In this document: positions 9,098 through 17,653 of the stretch, one piece after another
How the letters are laid out: each line of letters begins with the position of its first letter
Numbering within the stretch: position 1 is the stretch's first letter
From: Bacteroidota bacterium
Lineage (GTDB): Bacteria > Bacteroidota > Bacteroidia > Bacteroidales > F082
Assembly (NCBI GenBank): GCA_013203805.1
Contig: JABMPH010000274.1
Coordinates: 24,117-88,116 of the forward strand
DNA: 64,000 bases
Reading direction: 5' to 3'
Notes under the pieces: generated by a model
Database searches by the model: none
What the model was told of the DNA's origin: nothing
What the model saw: the letters and a program-made list of their open reading frames with translations, nothing else
Position numbers and translations under genes: made by a program

Positions 9098-10177
9098 ATG
9101 AAAACATTTTTCAAAGTATTAGTAGGATTGATAATAGTAGGAGCAATTGGCTATACTATGTATTTTCTTTATCAGAAATCACAAGATGAACCTATTGTTT
9201 ACGAAACAGATTCACCAGTAGTTATTGATATTGTAAAAAAGACAACAGCTACCGGATCGGTAGTTCCTCGTAAGGAAATAGAAATTAAACCTATTGTTTC
9301 AGGAATTATTGAAGAAATTTATGTGGTAGAAGGAGAAATGGTGAAAAAAGGTGATCTGATTGCCAGGATACGCATTATTCCTAATATGATTAATGTTAAC
9401 AATGCCAAGTCGAGAATTGAAGTTGCCAAGATTAACCTTAAAGAAACAAAAACAAATTACGATCGGCAACTTAGCTTACTTGAAAAAGGAGTTATAGCTA
9501 GAGCCGATTTTGAATCGTATGAAACCGGTTACAAAAGCGCTTTGGAAGAACTCGAAACTGCCCAGGAAACACTTGATCTTATTCAGGAAGGTCAAACTAA
9601 AAACTCCGGAGGCAAAACAAACACTCTTGTTAGATCCCAAATAGACGGGATGATATTGGACATCCCTGTGGAGATTGGTTACCAGGTAATTGAAGCCAAC
9701 AATTTTAACGCTGGAACAACAATAGCAAATATTGCCGATATGGGGAAAATGGTTTTCGAAGGCAACATTGATGAAACCGAAGTTGGTAAAATTAAAGAAG
9801 GAATGCCTCTTATTCTCGTTATCGGAGCCATTGAAGATATTCAGTTTGAGGCACTGCTTGAACATATTAGCCCTAAAGGTGTTGAAGTAAATGGTGCGGT
9901 TCAATTTGAGATAAAAGCTGATGTAGTACTTAGGGATGACCAGTTTATAAGGTCTGGCTACAGTGCCAATGCAAATATTGTCCTCGACAAGGCCGATAGT
10001 GTACTCGCAATCTCAGAAAGCCTACTACTGTTTGAAAATGATACCGTTTACGTTGAAGTTGAAACATCACCTCAGGTATTTGAAAAAAGATATATTAAAA
10101 CCGGCCTTTCAGATGGAATAAACATAGAAGTTTTGGAAGGTCTAACAAAGGAGGACAAAATCAAAAAACAGCAATAG
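9098..10177 (+). CDS. Periplasmic adaptor subunit (HlyD/MFP family) of the MacB-type exporter
   Basis: A 359-residue membrane-fusion protein. A single N-terminal membrane helix (about residues 5-25) is followed by a biotinyl-lipoyl-like half-motif around GSVVPRKEIEIKPIVSGIIEEI, a predicted helical hairpin (residues about 105-165), the second lipoyl half (RSQIDGMILDIPVEIGYQV) and a beta-barrel domain. It would link the inner-membrane ATPase/permease complex to an outer-membrane TolC-like channel. No outer-membrane factor is encoded beside it, so the exporter must use one from elsewhere. The gene ends about 67 bp before a strong terminator. Confidence 0.9.
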   Translation: MKTFFKVLVGLIIVGAIGYTMYFLYQKSQDEPIVYETDSPVVIDIVKKTTATGSVVPRKEIEIKPIVSGIIEEIYVVEGEMVKKGDLIARIRIIPNMINVNNAKSRIEVAKINLKETKTNYDRQLSLLEKGVIARADFESYETGYKSALEELETAQETLDLIQEGQTKNSGGKTNTLVRSQIDGMILDIPVEIGYQVIEANNFNAGTTIANIADMGKMVFEGNIDETEVGKIKEGMPLILVIGAIEDIQFEALLEHISPKGVEVNGAVQFEIKADVVLRDDQFIRSGYSANANIVLDKADSVLAISESLLLFENDTVYVEVETSPQVFEKRYIKTGLSDGINIEVLEGLTKEDKIKKQQ

Positions 10178-10243
10178 AAAAGCTTTTAGTTAATACCTAG
10201 TAATTATTATTTTCAAATTGTTAATATTTTCTTTTCAAAAATT

Positions 10244-10286
10244 CAAACCTACTCGTCAAATAAACAGATGAGTAGGTTTGTTGTTT
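10244..10286 (+). terminator. Intrinsic terminator after the ABC exporter operon
   Basis: A 14-bp stem (10244-10257 with 10267-10280, one G-U pair) encloses a 9-nt loop and is followed by a T-rich run. It closes the four-gene exporter operon. Confidence 0.85.
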
Positions 10287-10340
10287 TTATACAAAGGTTA
10301 TTTATTTATCCCCCTATCCGATTTCATACGAAATTTGATT

Positions 10341-10348
10341 TATTTTTG
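10341..10348 (+). promoter_or_regulatory. Candidate -7 element for the TonB_C-repeat gene
   Basis: TATTTTTG matches TAnnTTTG and lies 31 nt upstream of the ATG at 10380, after the exporter terminator. No good -33 element was seen. Confidence 0.4.
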
Positions 10349-10379
10349 ACTTGATAGAAAAATATAACCCAAAAAAATA

Positions 10380-11513
10380 ATGAATTACAAACGAGCATTT
10401 CAAACAGTATTATTTATCGTCTTTGCTTTAACTAATTGTTTTCAGGTTAAATCGCAATCAGTAGTAGATACGAATATTTATACTTTTGTAGAAATAATGC
10501 CTGGGTATCCCGGGGGTCATTATTCAATGCACCATTTTATTGCTAGTACAATTCACTACCCAAAAATTGCTTTTGAAAATGATATAACCGGAATAGTTTA
10601 TGTTAGTGCTATTGTTGAATCCGACGGAAGCCTAACGAATATTAAACTATTAAAGGGCATTGGGTATGGGTGTGATGAAGAAGCAATAAGGATTACTACA
10701 CTTATGCCAAACTGGAACCCTGGAGTCCATGAAGAAAAAAATGTTAGGGTTTCTACTACTATTCCTATTACTTTTCAAATATTACCCGAAAGTACTGGAC
10801 CAATTTATAACAACGCTCACGTGCTACCTGTGTTTACTGATAGCCTATTTGATTTTGACTATTATATTAGTACAAATATGAGATATCCAGCTGGGATTTC
10901 AATAGAAAATATTATTGACACTGTGAATATCCTGTATGTTGTAGAAACAGATGGTAGTCTTACCAATGTCTTTTTAAGAGATAGCACAAGTAATCTTGAT
11001 GCATTTGCTTATGAAGCTATCCGTATTATGAATAAATTATCTGGTGCTTTCGAACCGGCGTATATTGACAATATGCCTGTTCGTGTTAGACTGACAGTAT
11101 CGATTGTTTTTGATTACAATAAAATTGACACCATAGATTGTGAGTTGATCTCTTGTAAATATGAGGATATTGAATATAGATATTATAAGCAAGAAGATGT
11201 TGTTTGTACCGTAGTTGAAGAAATGCCCGAATTTCCAGGAGGTATGAATAAGCTAATGACTTTTCTTGGCAAGAATATTAGCTATCCTATGGAGGCAAAA
11301 AAAAATAAAGAACAAGGAAGAGTGTTTATAAATTTTGTAGTAGAAAAGGACGGTAATATATCAAATGCCAAAGTTATGAGAGGAGTTTCGCCCTCTCTTA
11401 ATGCTGAAGCATTGAGGGTTATAAATTTAATGCCAAAATGGAAACCAGGAACACAACGAGGGAAGCCTGTTCGTGTTAGTTACAATATTCCGGTGAAATT
11501 TACCATCAATTAA
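10380..11513 (+). CDS. Secreted protein with three TonB C-terminal-like domains
   Basis: A 377-residue protein with an N-terminal signal peptide (hydrophobic core about residues 6-21). Three tandem copies of a TonB_C-like module follow. Copy 1 is at about 38-138 (MPGYPGG, IVYVSAIVESDGS, DEEAIR, LMPNWNPG). Copy 2 is degenerate, about 150-250 (VETDGSLTNV, EAIRIMN, MPVRVRLTVSIVF). Copy 3 is at about 280-377 (MPEFPGG, RVFINFVVEKDGN, AEALRVINLMPKWKPG). It lacks the cytoplasmic membrane anchor and Pro-rich linker of an energy-transducing TonB, so it is unlikely to energise receptors by itself. Similar secreted TonB_C proteins are common in this phylum with unknown role. No ExbB/ExbD or TonB-dependent receptor lies nearby. 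Confidence 0.8.
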   Translation: MNYKRAFQTVLFIVFALTNCFQVKSQSVVDTNIYTFVEIMPGYPGGHYSMHHFIASTIHYPKIAFENDITGIVYVSAIVESDGSLTNIKLLKGIGYGCDEEAIRITTLMPNWNPGVHEEKNVRVSTTIPITFQILPESTGPIYNNAHVLPVFTDSLFDFDYYISTNMRYPAGISIENIIDTVNILYVVETDGSLTNVFLRDSTSNLDAFAYEAIRIMNKLSGAFEPAYIDNMPVRVRLTVSIVFDYNKIDTIDCELISCKYEDIEYRYYKQEDVVCTVVEEMPEFPGGMNKLMTFLGKNISYPMEAKKNKEQGRVFINFVVEKDGNISNAKVMRGVSPSLNAEALRVINLMPKWKPGTQRGKPVRVSYNIPVKFTIN

Positions 11514-11568
11514 TAGAAAAAACAAATAGTATTGTATATTACTTTAGAAGATTTCAGAATATAATATT

Positions 11569-11576
11569 TACATTTG
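11569..11576 (+). promoter_or_regulatory. Candidate -7 element for the M49-like lipoprotein gene
   Basis: TACATTTG, a match to TAnnTTTG, 33 nt upstream of ATG 11610. No -33 TTTG was clear. Confidence 0.35.
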
Positions 11577-11609
11577 TATCCTTTAACACCATTACTCAAA
11601 ATCAATAAT

Positions 11610-13238
11610 ATGAAGAAGATCAACTTACTAATAATTATTCTCGGAGCAATTATCACCTTTGCAGGATGTGAGCAAAAGAAAGAAGCTACAGAAAAACCTT
11701 GTGAAATGAAAAAGTATGCAAAAGTTAAGCTTACTGCCAATATTAACCACCTGAGTGATAATCAAAAGGAAATGCTGAAATTACTTTTTGATGCTGCCAA
11801 ACTAATGGACGAAATTTTTTGGGTAGAAAATGTTGAAGAAAAAGATGCTTTTCTATTAGGTATCGATAACGAAAAAGATAAACAATATGCAATTATTAAT
11901 TATGGCCCATGGGATGAGTTAAATAACCTTGAACCTTTTATAAAAGGATATGGTGCTAAGCCTGCCGGTGCACAGTTCTATCCTGAGAATATGACTGTTG
12001 AAGAATTCGAAAAATTTGAAGACCCCAACAAAACTAGTCTTTATACATTGATTAGAAGAAATAACAAGTCCGGTGAACTAGAAACAGTTTGGTATCACGA
12101 AGGATTTAAAGAAAGAATACAAAAAGCTGCTGCATTGCTTGAAAAAGCTTCTCAATTAGCGGAAGACGAAGGGTTTAAAAATTATCTTAATCTAAGGGCT
12201 CAGGCACTTCTAACTGATGACTATTATGCAAGTGATATGGCCTGGCTCGACATGAAAGACAATTTAATTGATATGGTTGTTGGCCCTATTGAAAATTATA
12301 CCGACGGACTATTTGGCTACAAAGCTGCTCATGAGGCTTTTATATTAATCAAAGATGTTGAATGGAGTGATAAACTGGCAAAATATGCACAATATCTTCC
12401 TGAACTTCAAAAAGAACTACCTGTTGATCAGGCCTACAAAAATGAAGTGCCCGGTTCAGATGCACAATTAAATGCCTATGATGTTATTTATTATGCCGGC
12501 GATTGCAATATGGCAAGTAAAACCATTGCCATTAATCTTCCCAACGACGAACGTGTACAACTTGAAAAAGGAACACGCAAACTTCAGTTAAAGAATGCAA
12601 TGCAGGCCAAATTTGATAAAATATTAGTTCCTATAGCTGATGTATTAATTAGTGAAGATCAGCGTAAGCATATAACATTTGATGCATTTTTCTCGAACAC
12701 TATGTTTCATGAAGTTGCTCATGGAATGGGAATTAAAAATACGATAAACGGAACAGGACCAGTCCGTAAGGCACTTAAGGAAAAGTATTCAGCAATTGAA
12801 GAAGGTAAAGCTGATATTCTTGGATTATTCCTGGTTACAAAACTAAACGAAATGGGTGTTTTCAATGAAACCGATTTAATGGATAACTATGTAACATTCA
12901 TGGCCGGTATTTTCCGTTCTGTACGATTTGGAGCATCAAGTGCTCACGGTATGGCCAATATGCTTCGATTCAAATTCTTCCTTGAGAAAGGTGCTTTCAC
13001 TCGTAACGAAAATGGGACGTACTATGTAGATTTTGATAAGATGAAAGAAGCATCAAATGAACTAACTGAAAAAATATTAGTTCTTCAGGGCGATGGAAAC
13101 TATGAATTAGCAAAATCATGGATTGAGGCAGATGGTAATATTAGTCCTCAGCTTCAGCAAGATCTGGACAGAGTAAGTGCTCTGGGCATTCCTTCTGATA
13201 TATATTTTGAGCAAGGAGCAACCGTTGTTGGGTTGTAG
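11610..13238 (+). CDS. M49-like (dipeptidyl-peptidase III-related) zinc metallopeptidase lipoprotein
   Basis: 542 residues starting MKKINLLIII with a lipobox ending in AGC (Cys20), so a lipoprotein of the periplasm or outer membrane. The zinc site is HEVAH at residues 367-371, followed by the glutamate motif IEEGKAD (Glu397/Glu398). In the DPP III family the second motif is EECRAD-like, and this spacing of about 30 residues fits. The HExxH form, instead of the HExxGH of classical DPP III, is typical of the bacterial relatives often annotated as 'Zn-dependent hydrolase' or 'dipeptidyl-peptidase 3 family'. The longest frame begins upstream, but ATG 11610 gives the lipoprotein signal. A peptidase activity releasing dipeptides is inferred; the next gene is another dipeptidyl-peptidase. 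Confidence 0.82.
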   Translation: MKKINLLIIILGAIITFAGCEQKKEATEKPCEMKKYAKVKLTANINHLSDNQKEMLKLLFDAAKLMDEIFWVENVEEKDAFLLGIDNEKDKQYAIINYGPWDELNNLEPFIKGYGAKPAGAQFYPENMTVEEFEKFEDPNKTSLYTLIRRNNKSGELETVWYHEGFKERIQKAAALLEKASQLAEDEGFKNYLNLRAQALLTDDYYASDMAWLDMKDNLIDMVVGPIENYTDGLFGYKAAHEAFILIKDVEWSDKLAKYAQYLPELQKELPVDQAYKNEVPGSDAQLNAYDVIYYAGDCNMASKTIAINLPNDERVQLEKGTRKLQLKNAMQAKFDKILVPIADVLISEDQRKHITFDAFFSNTMFHEVAHGMGIKNTINGTGPVRKALKEKYSAIEEGKADILGLFLVTKLNEMGVFNETDLMDNYVTFMAGIFRSVRFGASSAHGMANMLRFKFFLEKGAFTRNENGTYYVDFDKMKEASNELTEKILVLQGDGNYELAKSWIEADGNISPQLQQDLDRVSALGIPSDIYFEQGATVVGL

Positions 13239-13534
13239 TTTTGAAGAGAAGACTCGATGAATAAAATGTCAATTTCACTACAATCCTACTATTTATACCC
13301 CATCCAATCGGCCATCATCAATATGTCCGAAACAAACAAGTATCTGTGCGATTATGAACACTCTAATGAAAGGGGCATTGGTTTCAAATTTATATACAAT
13401 TAATTACCATTATGTTATTATAACTGGTATAATTTATGATGGTGTTCACTTTTTATATATTATCAACATAAACTAAATTATCAACTCTGTCAAAGTCTTT
13501 AATTTGAATAAGGCAGAAAAAAAAATCAAAACGA
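13239..13534. other. Intergenic region between the two peptidase genes
   Basis: 296 bp with no supported ORF. It contains an imperfect AT-rich inverted repeat around 13400-13445 (ACCAT...ATGGT), with no T-run, so no terminator is called. The S46 gene promoter is presumably in the right half, but no clean TAnnTTTG was found. Confidence 0.3.
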
Positions 13535-15787
13535 ATGAAAAAATTATCTTATTTACTTGCTTTCATTATACTGTTTGGCGGTATAAAAGTAAAAGCCGAT
13601 GAAGGCATGTGGCTACCCATTTTTCTTGAGAGATTGAATTATGTGGATATGGAAAAAATGGGGCTAAAGTTAACCCCTGAAGAAATTTACAGTGTTAATA
13701 ATGGCAGCTTAAAAGATGCCATCGTTGGATTAGCTGATGGACCTACACCTCAAGGTTTCTTTTGTACAGCCGAAATAGTATCAAGCGAAGGTTTGATGTT
13801 TACCAATCACCACTGTGGTTTTGGCAATATCCAGAAACATAGTAGTGTTGAGCACGATTATCTTGCTGATGGATTTTGGGCAATGAGTCATGATGAGGAA
13901 TTACCCAACGAAGGTCTTTCAGCTTCAATTCTGTATCGTATGGAAGATATTACTGATAGCATTATCCCAAATATAAGCGATACTCTAAAAGGACAAGATC
14001 GTAGTGCAGCAATTAAAGAAATTACAACTCGTATTAAAAAGAATTCATCAGAAGATGGAAAATACAATGTGGTTATCAAGAGTTTCTTTAGCGGAAATGA
14101 GTATTATATGTTTGTTTATGAGGTTTTTACAGATGTTCGCTTGGTAGGCGCTCCTCCTTCATCAATTGGAAAATTTGGTGGTGATACCGATAACTGGATG
14201 TGGCCGCGACATACCGGTGACTTTAGTATTTTCAGAATCTACACCGCCCCTGATGGAAGCCCTGCTGACTATGCTGAAGAAAACATTCCTTTAGTTCCGA
14301 AACATTTTCTTCCTGTAAATCTTGACCCAATCAAAGCAAATGATTTTTCGATGATTTGGGGATTCCCGGGAGGAACAGAACGTAACCTAACATCTTCAGG
14401 TATTGAGTTTAAAGTAAACAACTTCTACCCACCGATTATTGAAGGTTTTGGTAAAAAGCTTGAAGTTTGGAAAGAACACATGAGTAATAATCAGGAGGTG
14501 AAAATTAAATATGCTTCTAAATATGCAGGAACTGCAAATGGTTGGAAACTGTTTATTGGTCAGATGAAAGGAATTAAAGACCTTGATTTATACAATGAAA
14601 AGAAAGCTTTTGAAGATAGTTTCCAAACTTGGGTTGAAGACGATCAGGCAAGAAAAGAAAAATACGGAGATGTACTAGAAGTGATTTATCAATCGAATAA
14701 AGATAAAGCTGATGGCTATTCCACTTTAATACTAGCCAGTCTTTCAGGAATGGGCGGAGCTGAATTATTGGGTTATGCAAGTGATTTTTCTGCATTAAAA
14801 TCATTCATGGAAGGATACAAAGAGGAAAAAGACAAAAAGAAGAAAGAGAAAAAACTTGAGCAAATTGATAAAGAGGTTGCAAAACTTAAAGAAGGAATAA
14901 CAGGTCAATTTGAGAATTATGATATGGAAACTGACGAAGATGTATTTGCTGCTTTAACAGAATTATATTTTACTAAAGTTCCCAAAGAAATGCATCCTGA
15001 ACTACTTGTTGATCTGGTTAAAAAGTTCAAAGGAAATTATAATGAAATAGCAGCCTATGTTTTTGAAAAATCAAATTTCTCAACTGAAGCAAAAGTTTTG
15101 GCATTTCTTGAAAAACCATCGTTAAAGACATTAGATAAGGATCCAGCATTTGTTCTTGCTTCAGAGTTTAGGACATCAATAATGGCAGCTTCGGGTAATA
15201 TTAATAGAGGCGGTGATGAAGTAAAAACTGCCAACAGACTTTTTGTTGAAGGTATTAGAGAAATGCAGCCAGACAAAAAGTTTTATCCTGATGCTAATTC
15301 AACACTAAGATTTTCTTATGGAAAAGTATTGGATTACTACCCAAAAGATGCTGTACATTTTGATTATGTTACTCACTTAAGTGGAGTAATTGCCAAAGAA
15401 GATCCTGAAAATGACGAGTTTATTGTTCCAGCAAAGCTTGTTGAATTATACAACAATAAGGACTATGGCAGATACGGACAGGATGATAAAATGATAGTTT
15501 GCTACCTATCTAATAATGATATCACCGGAGGTAATTCTGGATCACCAGTTATGAATGGTAATGGTGAGCTCAAGGGAATTGCATTTGATGGTAACTGGGA
15601 AGCCATGAGCAGCGACATTGCTTTTGCTCCAAAACTCCAGCGTACAATTGTTGTAGACATTAATTATGTGCTTTTCATTATTGACAAATTTGCCGGAGCA
15701 AAACATCTTATTGATGAACTATCAATTGTTGTAACTCCTCCTGCACCAATGCCATTAGTGGAAGAAGCTGCAGTTATCATTAACTAG
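13535..15787 (+). CDS. S46 family dipeptidyl-peptidase, DPP7-like
   Basis: 750 residues with a signal peptide (KADEGMWLP after cleavage), periplasmic serine peptidase of family S46. The catalytic triad is visible: the His92-His93 pair in TNHHCG, an Asp in GGDTDNW (217-221), and Ser668 in GGNSGSP. After the Ser motif the sequence reads FDGNWEAMSSD. In characterised members a Gly at this FDG position goes with DPP7-type preference for hydrophobic P1 residues, and an Arg (FDRVWEG) with DPP11-type Asp/Glu preference, so this copy should be DPP7-like. A Lys/Glu-rich helical stretch (about 425-450) is part of the family's alpha-helical cap. It follows the M49-like gene and suggests extracytoplasmic peptide degradation for amino-acid uptake. 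Confidence 0.93.
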   Translation: MKKLSYLLAFIILFGGIKVKADEGMWLPIFLERLNYVDMEKMGLKLTPEEIYSVNNGSLKDAIVGLADGPTPQGFFCTAEIVSSEGLMFTNHHCGFGNIQKHSSVEHDYLADGFWAMSHDEELPNEGLSASILYRMEDITDSIIPNISDTLKGQDRSAAIKEITTRIKKNSSEDGKYNVVIKSFFSGNEYYMFVYEVFTDVRLVGAPPSSIGKFGGDTDNWMWPRHTGDFSIFRIYTAPDGSPADYAEENIPLVPKHFLPVNLDPIKANDFSMIWGFPGGTERNLTSSGIEFKVNNFYPPIIEGFGKKLEVWKEHMSNNQEVKIKYASKYAGTANGWKLFIGQMKGIKDLDLYNEKKAFEDSFQTWVEDDQARKEKYGDVLEVIYQSNKDKADGYSTLILASLSGMGGAELLGYASDFSALKSFMEGYKEEKDKKKKEKKLEQIDKEVAKLKEGITGQFENYDMETDEDVFAALTELYFTKVPKEMHPELLVDLVKKFKGNYNEIAAYVFEKSNFSTEAKVLAFLEKPSLKTLDKDPAFVLASEFRTSIMAASGNINRGGDEVKTANRLFVEGIREMQPDKKFYPDANSTLRFSYGKVLDYYPKDAVHFDYVTHLSGVIAKEDPENDEFIVPAKLVELYNNKDYGRYGQDDKMIVCYLSNNDITGGNSGSPVMNGNGELKGIAFDGNWEAMSSDIAFAPKLQRTIVVDINYVLFIIDKFAGAKHLIDELSIVVTPPAPMPLVEEAAVIIN

Positions 15788-15808
15788 AAATATTGTTAGT
15801 ATAAAATC

Positions 15809-15846
15809 AAAAGCCGTTTTGAACATTATCAAAACGGCTTTTTTAT
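15809..15846. terminator. Bidirectional intrinsic terminator between S46 gene and mobB-like gene
   Basis: A perfect 14-bp stem (15809-15822 with 15829-15842) and 6-nt loop, with a T-run on the plus strand and A-run before it so that it can also act on the minus strand. It lies between two convergent genes. Confidence 0.85.
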
Positions 15847-15866
15847 TACCATTATTAAAAAAGAAA

Positions 15867-16442
15867 CTAATTCATATTAAGAGTATTTTGCATAACTTTT
15901 TTAATCTGCCAGTCACCGGAATTATAATTCACCTGAAAATTAATGGACTCTTGAGAAAAATCTTCTTGTAGTATTATTTTGTTGGCCTTATCTAAATTTG
16001 AAATATATGACTCTTTTGTTTCATCAGCATTTTCACCTACAACCAGTATATGATATCCTGGTTTGTAAGAACTGGCAAAGGATCCTGATTCACAAACAAT
16101 CGGGGAGTTATCAGGAATCAACTTTCTAAGTACGTTATAGATAAAAGGTAGGTCATTATCGGTACACCGAACAAAGTAAACTGAAGAAGCTCCGGCAACT
16201 AACATTCGCGAACTGTCCTTTCCTGATCTTGTATCAAGTTCGCGATAAATACTAAATCTGTGATCTTCATAAACAAGCACCTGTTTATTTTCAGTTATGT
16301 GAAAATGAGGTGAGATCTTCAATCCAGTTACTTGGTCCGTCTTTGCCAACTGACTTATTATATGACAGGCTACGGTAGTTTTACCGCAATTACGACCAGA
16401 GCCAGATATCAGGATTACGTTGTTAAAATTAATTTTCGCCAT
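15867..16442 (-). CDS. MobB-like P-loop GTPase (molybdopterin-guanine dinucleotide biosynthesis type)
   Basis: 191 residues. The N-terminus has a nucleotide-binding P-loop, SGSGRNCGKTT (residues 13-23), placed as in MobB, followed by VTGLKISPHFH, which resembles the Lys/His segment of that family, and a late GSFASSYKPGYHI segment. MobB assists attachment of GMP to molybdopterin by MobA. The rest of the protein is divergent, so the assignment is to the MobB-like superfamily, not to proven MobB. A TTG start at 16457 would overlap the upstream permease; ATG 16442, 6 bp beyond that gene's stop, is preferred. It is co-transcribed with the TauE/SafE-like permease behind a structured leader that may sense molybdenum cofactor. 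Confidence 0.65.
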   Translation of the reverse strand: MAKINFNNVILISGSGRNCGKTTVACHIISQLAKTDQVTGLKISPHFHITENKQVLVYEDHRFSIYRELDTRSGKDSSRMLVAGASSVYFVRCTDNDLPFIYNVLRKLIPDNSPIVCESGSFASSYKPGYHILVVGENADETKESYISNLDKANKIILQEDFSQESINFQVNYNSGDWQIKKVMQNTLNMN

Positions 16443-16447
16443 GTCCA

Positions 16448-17191
16448 CTAAATCCAAAACAATTTAATACTTGCTAATAATAATACAAAAGCAAGTAAAT
16501 ACCTCAACCTAACTAATGAAAACCTGTAGCTGCCACTATAGGCGCCTAGTATGCCGCCAACCAAGGCAACAATTACCCAGGACATCAATTGAGGGCTGAA
16601 ACTTATATCAGTTGTTAATAGTCCAAAAATTCCGGCAGCAGAGTTTAAGAAAATAAAAAGAGCAGAAATTGCTGCTGTTTCTTTAACATTTGCCCATCCC
16701 AACAAAAGCAATATTGGGCTCAATATAATACCACCCCCAATTCCTATCAAACCAGAGAAAAATCCCAATAACGCTCCAATTATAAGAGCTATAATGAAAT
16801 TGAATGGTATAATTTGCTGCTGATTTTTATTAGGTGTATAAACCATCCTGGCAACAGCAACAATTAAAAATACTCCGAGTATATACTTAAATATCTGAGG
16901 ATCGATGAAAATACGAGCGCCAATAAACGCCATTGGTATTGAACCTATTATAAAGGGTAGTAATAATTTTCTCTTAAAATATCCACCTTTATAATATGCA
17001 TAAAACGAAACTCCGGCAACAAAAAGGTTTAATGTTAGTGCTGAGGCTCTCATGAAAATTGTGGAAATACCAAACAAAGCCATCAAGGCCAGATACCCAC
17101 TGGCTCCTCCGTGTCCAACAGAAGCATACATGAAAGCCACTATAAATAATGCAAACAAAAACAATATGTTGAGTTCCATAAACACAAGCAT
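16448..17191 (-). CDS. TauE/SafE-family (sulfite exporter-like) membrane permease
   Basis: About 247 residues, seven to eight membrane helices, with the two internally related glycine-rich motifs of the TauE/SafE family (VGHGGASGYLAL near the N-terminus and FSGLIGIGGGIILSPIL in the middle). Family members move sulfonates, sulfite, sulfoacetate or other organic and sulfur anions. The longest frame (start 17272) runs through a strongly structured leader and is rejected. ATG 17191 is preceded at 8-nt spacing by GGCGGAG, an unusually good Shine-Dalgarno for this genome, which lies in the 3' strand of the leader's closing stem; ATG 17179 is an alternative. It overlaps neither neighbour and is followed by the MobB-like gene after 5 bp. 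Substrate unknown; molybdate, tungstate or sulfur oxyanion are possibilities from context. Confidence 0.85.
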   Translation of the reverse strand: MLVFMELNILFLFALFIVAFMYASVGHGGASGYLALMALFGISTIFMRASALTLNLFVAGVSFYAYYKGGYFKRKLLLPFIIGSIPMAFIGARIFIDPQIFKYILGVFLIVAVARMVYTPNKNQQQIIPFNFIIALIIGALLGFFSGLIGIGGGIILSPILLLLGWANVKETAAISALFIFLNSAAGIFGLLTTDISFSPQLMSWVIVALVGGILGAYSGSYRFSLVRLRYLLAFVLLLASIKLFWI

Positions 17192-17194
17192 TAC

Positions 17195-17365
17195 AAAACT
17201 CCGCCTACAATGGAAATGGGTAAAACAATCCCATGGATTGTTAACATACCTCCTTTCCAAGTCATTCTGCAATAGCAGAAATCGGGAGGATGATTGGTTT
17301 CCCTATCATCCCATCGGTACTATTTCCATGTGTAACTACATTTAGGGAAAAGCACTCGGAGTTTT
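17195..17365 (-). ncRNA. Structured leader RNA, candidate Moco/Tuco-type riboswitch
   Basis: Read on the minus strand from 17365 to 17195. The ends pair perfectly over 9 bp (17365-17357 AAAACUCCG with 17203-17195 CGGAGUUUU). Inside are an 8-bp stem (AUGGAAAU near 17328 with AUUUCCAU near 17209), a GGAUGAU/AUCAUCC stem, a perfect 6-bp hairpin UUCUGC-UAUU-GCAGAA (17280-17265), and an 8-bp hairpin AACAAUCC/GGAUUGUU (about 17242-17224). Unpaired blocks CCUCCCG and UGGAAAGG resemble, as I remember them, conserved blocks of the molybdenum-cofactor riboswitch. The downstream genes are a permease and a MobB-like protein. The 3' strand of the closing stem contains the GGCGGAG ribosome site of the permease, so closing the stem would block translation. 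The pairing is seen; the class is inferred. Confidence 0.5.
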
Positions 17366-17400
17366 ATTATTTAAAAATAATATGCTTAATAAAGCAATCG

Positions 17401-17408
17401 CAAAAGTA
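17401..17408 (-). promoter_or_regulatory. Candidate -7 element for the structured-leader transcript
   Basis: TACTTTTG on the minus strand, matching TAnnTTTG, about 36 nt upstream of the first paired base of the leader. That places transcription start just before the leader and gives a 5' UTR of about 200 nt. Confidence 0.45.
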
Positions 17409-17653
17409 GTTTTTTTTAAGTTGAAACGCAGGGTATCTTTGGTGATTATTTTATTGTCAATCCGAGAATAATAATGGGGTAAGAAATTCATCGTAAGCCA
17501 TCGTTTGTTAATTGTTATATATTAACCGTTATGATGAGTAATGTGTTTCAATTAGACGATTATTGCAATAAATCAACTTATCCCATAAACCAAATATCAT
17601 AGACAATTCGTTATCGAACAATTGCACTATTCGTTCAATTCCAGGAAAAGGCA
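17409..17653. other. Intergenic region, nothing recognised
   Basis: AT-rich spacer between the end of the 609-residue protein gene and the promoter of the permease operon. No ORF, no clear terminator hairpin and no repeat found. Confidence 0.4.

Noticed and set aside
9476..9904. 142-codon ORF antisense to the periplasmic adaptor gene
   Set aside because: It lies fully inside a well-supported gene and its translation has no family-like motif; it is a frame shadow.
17192..17272. N-terminal extension of the TauE-like permease
   Set aside because: The extra residues come from translating the structured leader RNA; a good ribosome-binding site precedes the inner ATG at 17191.
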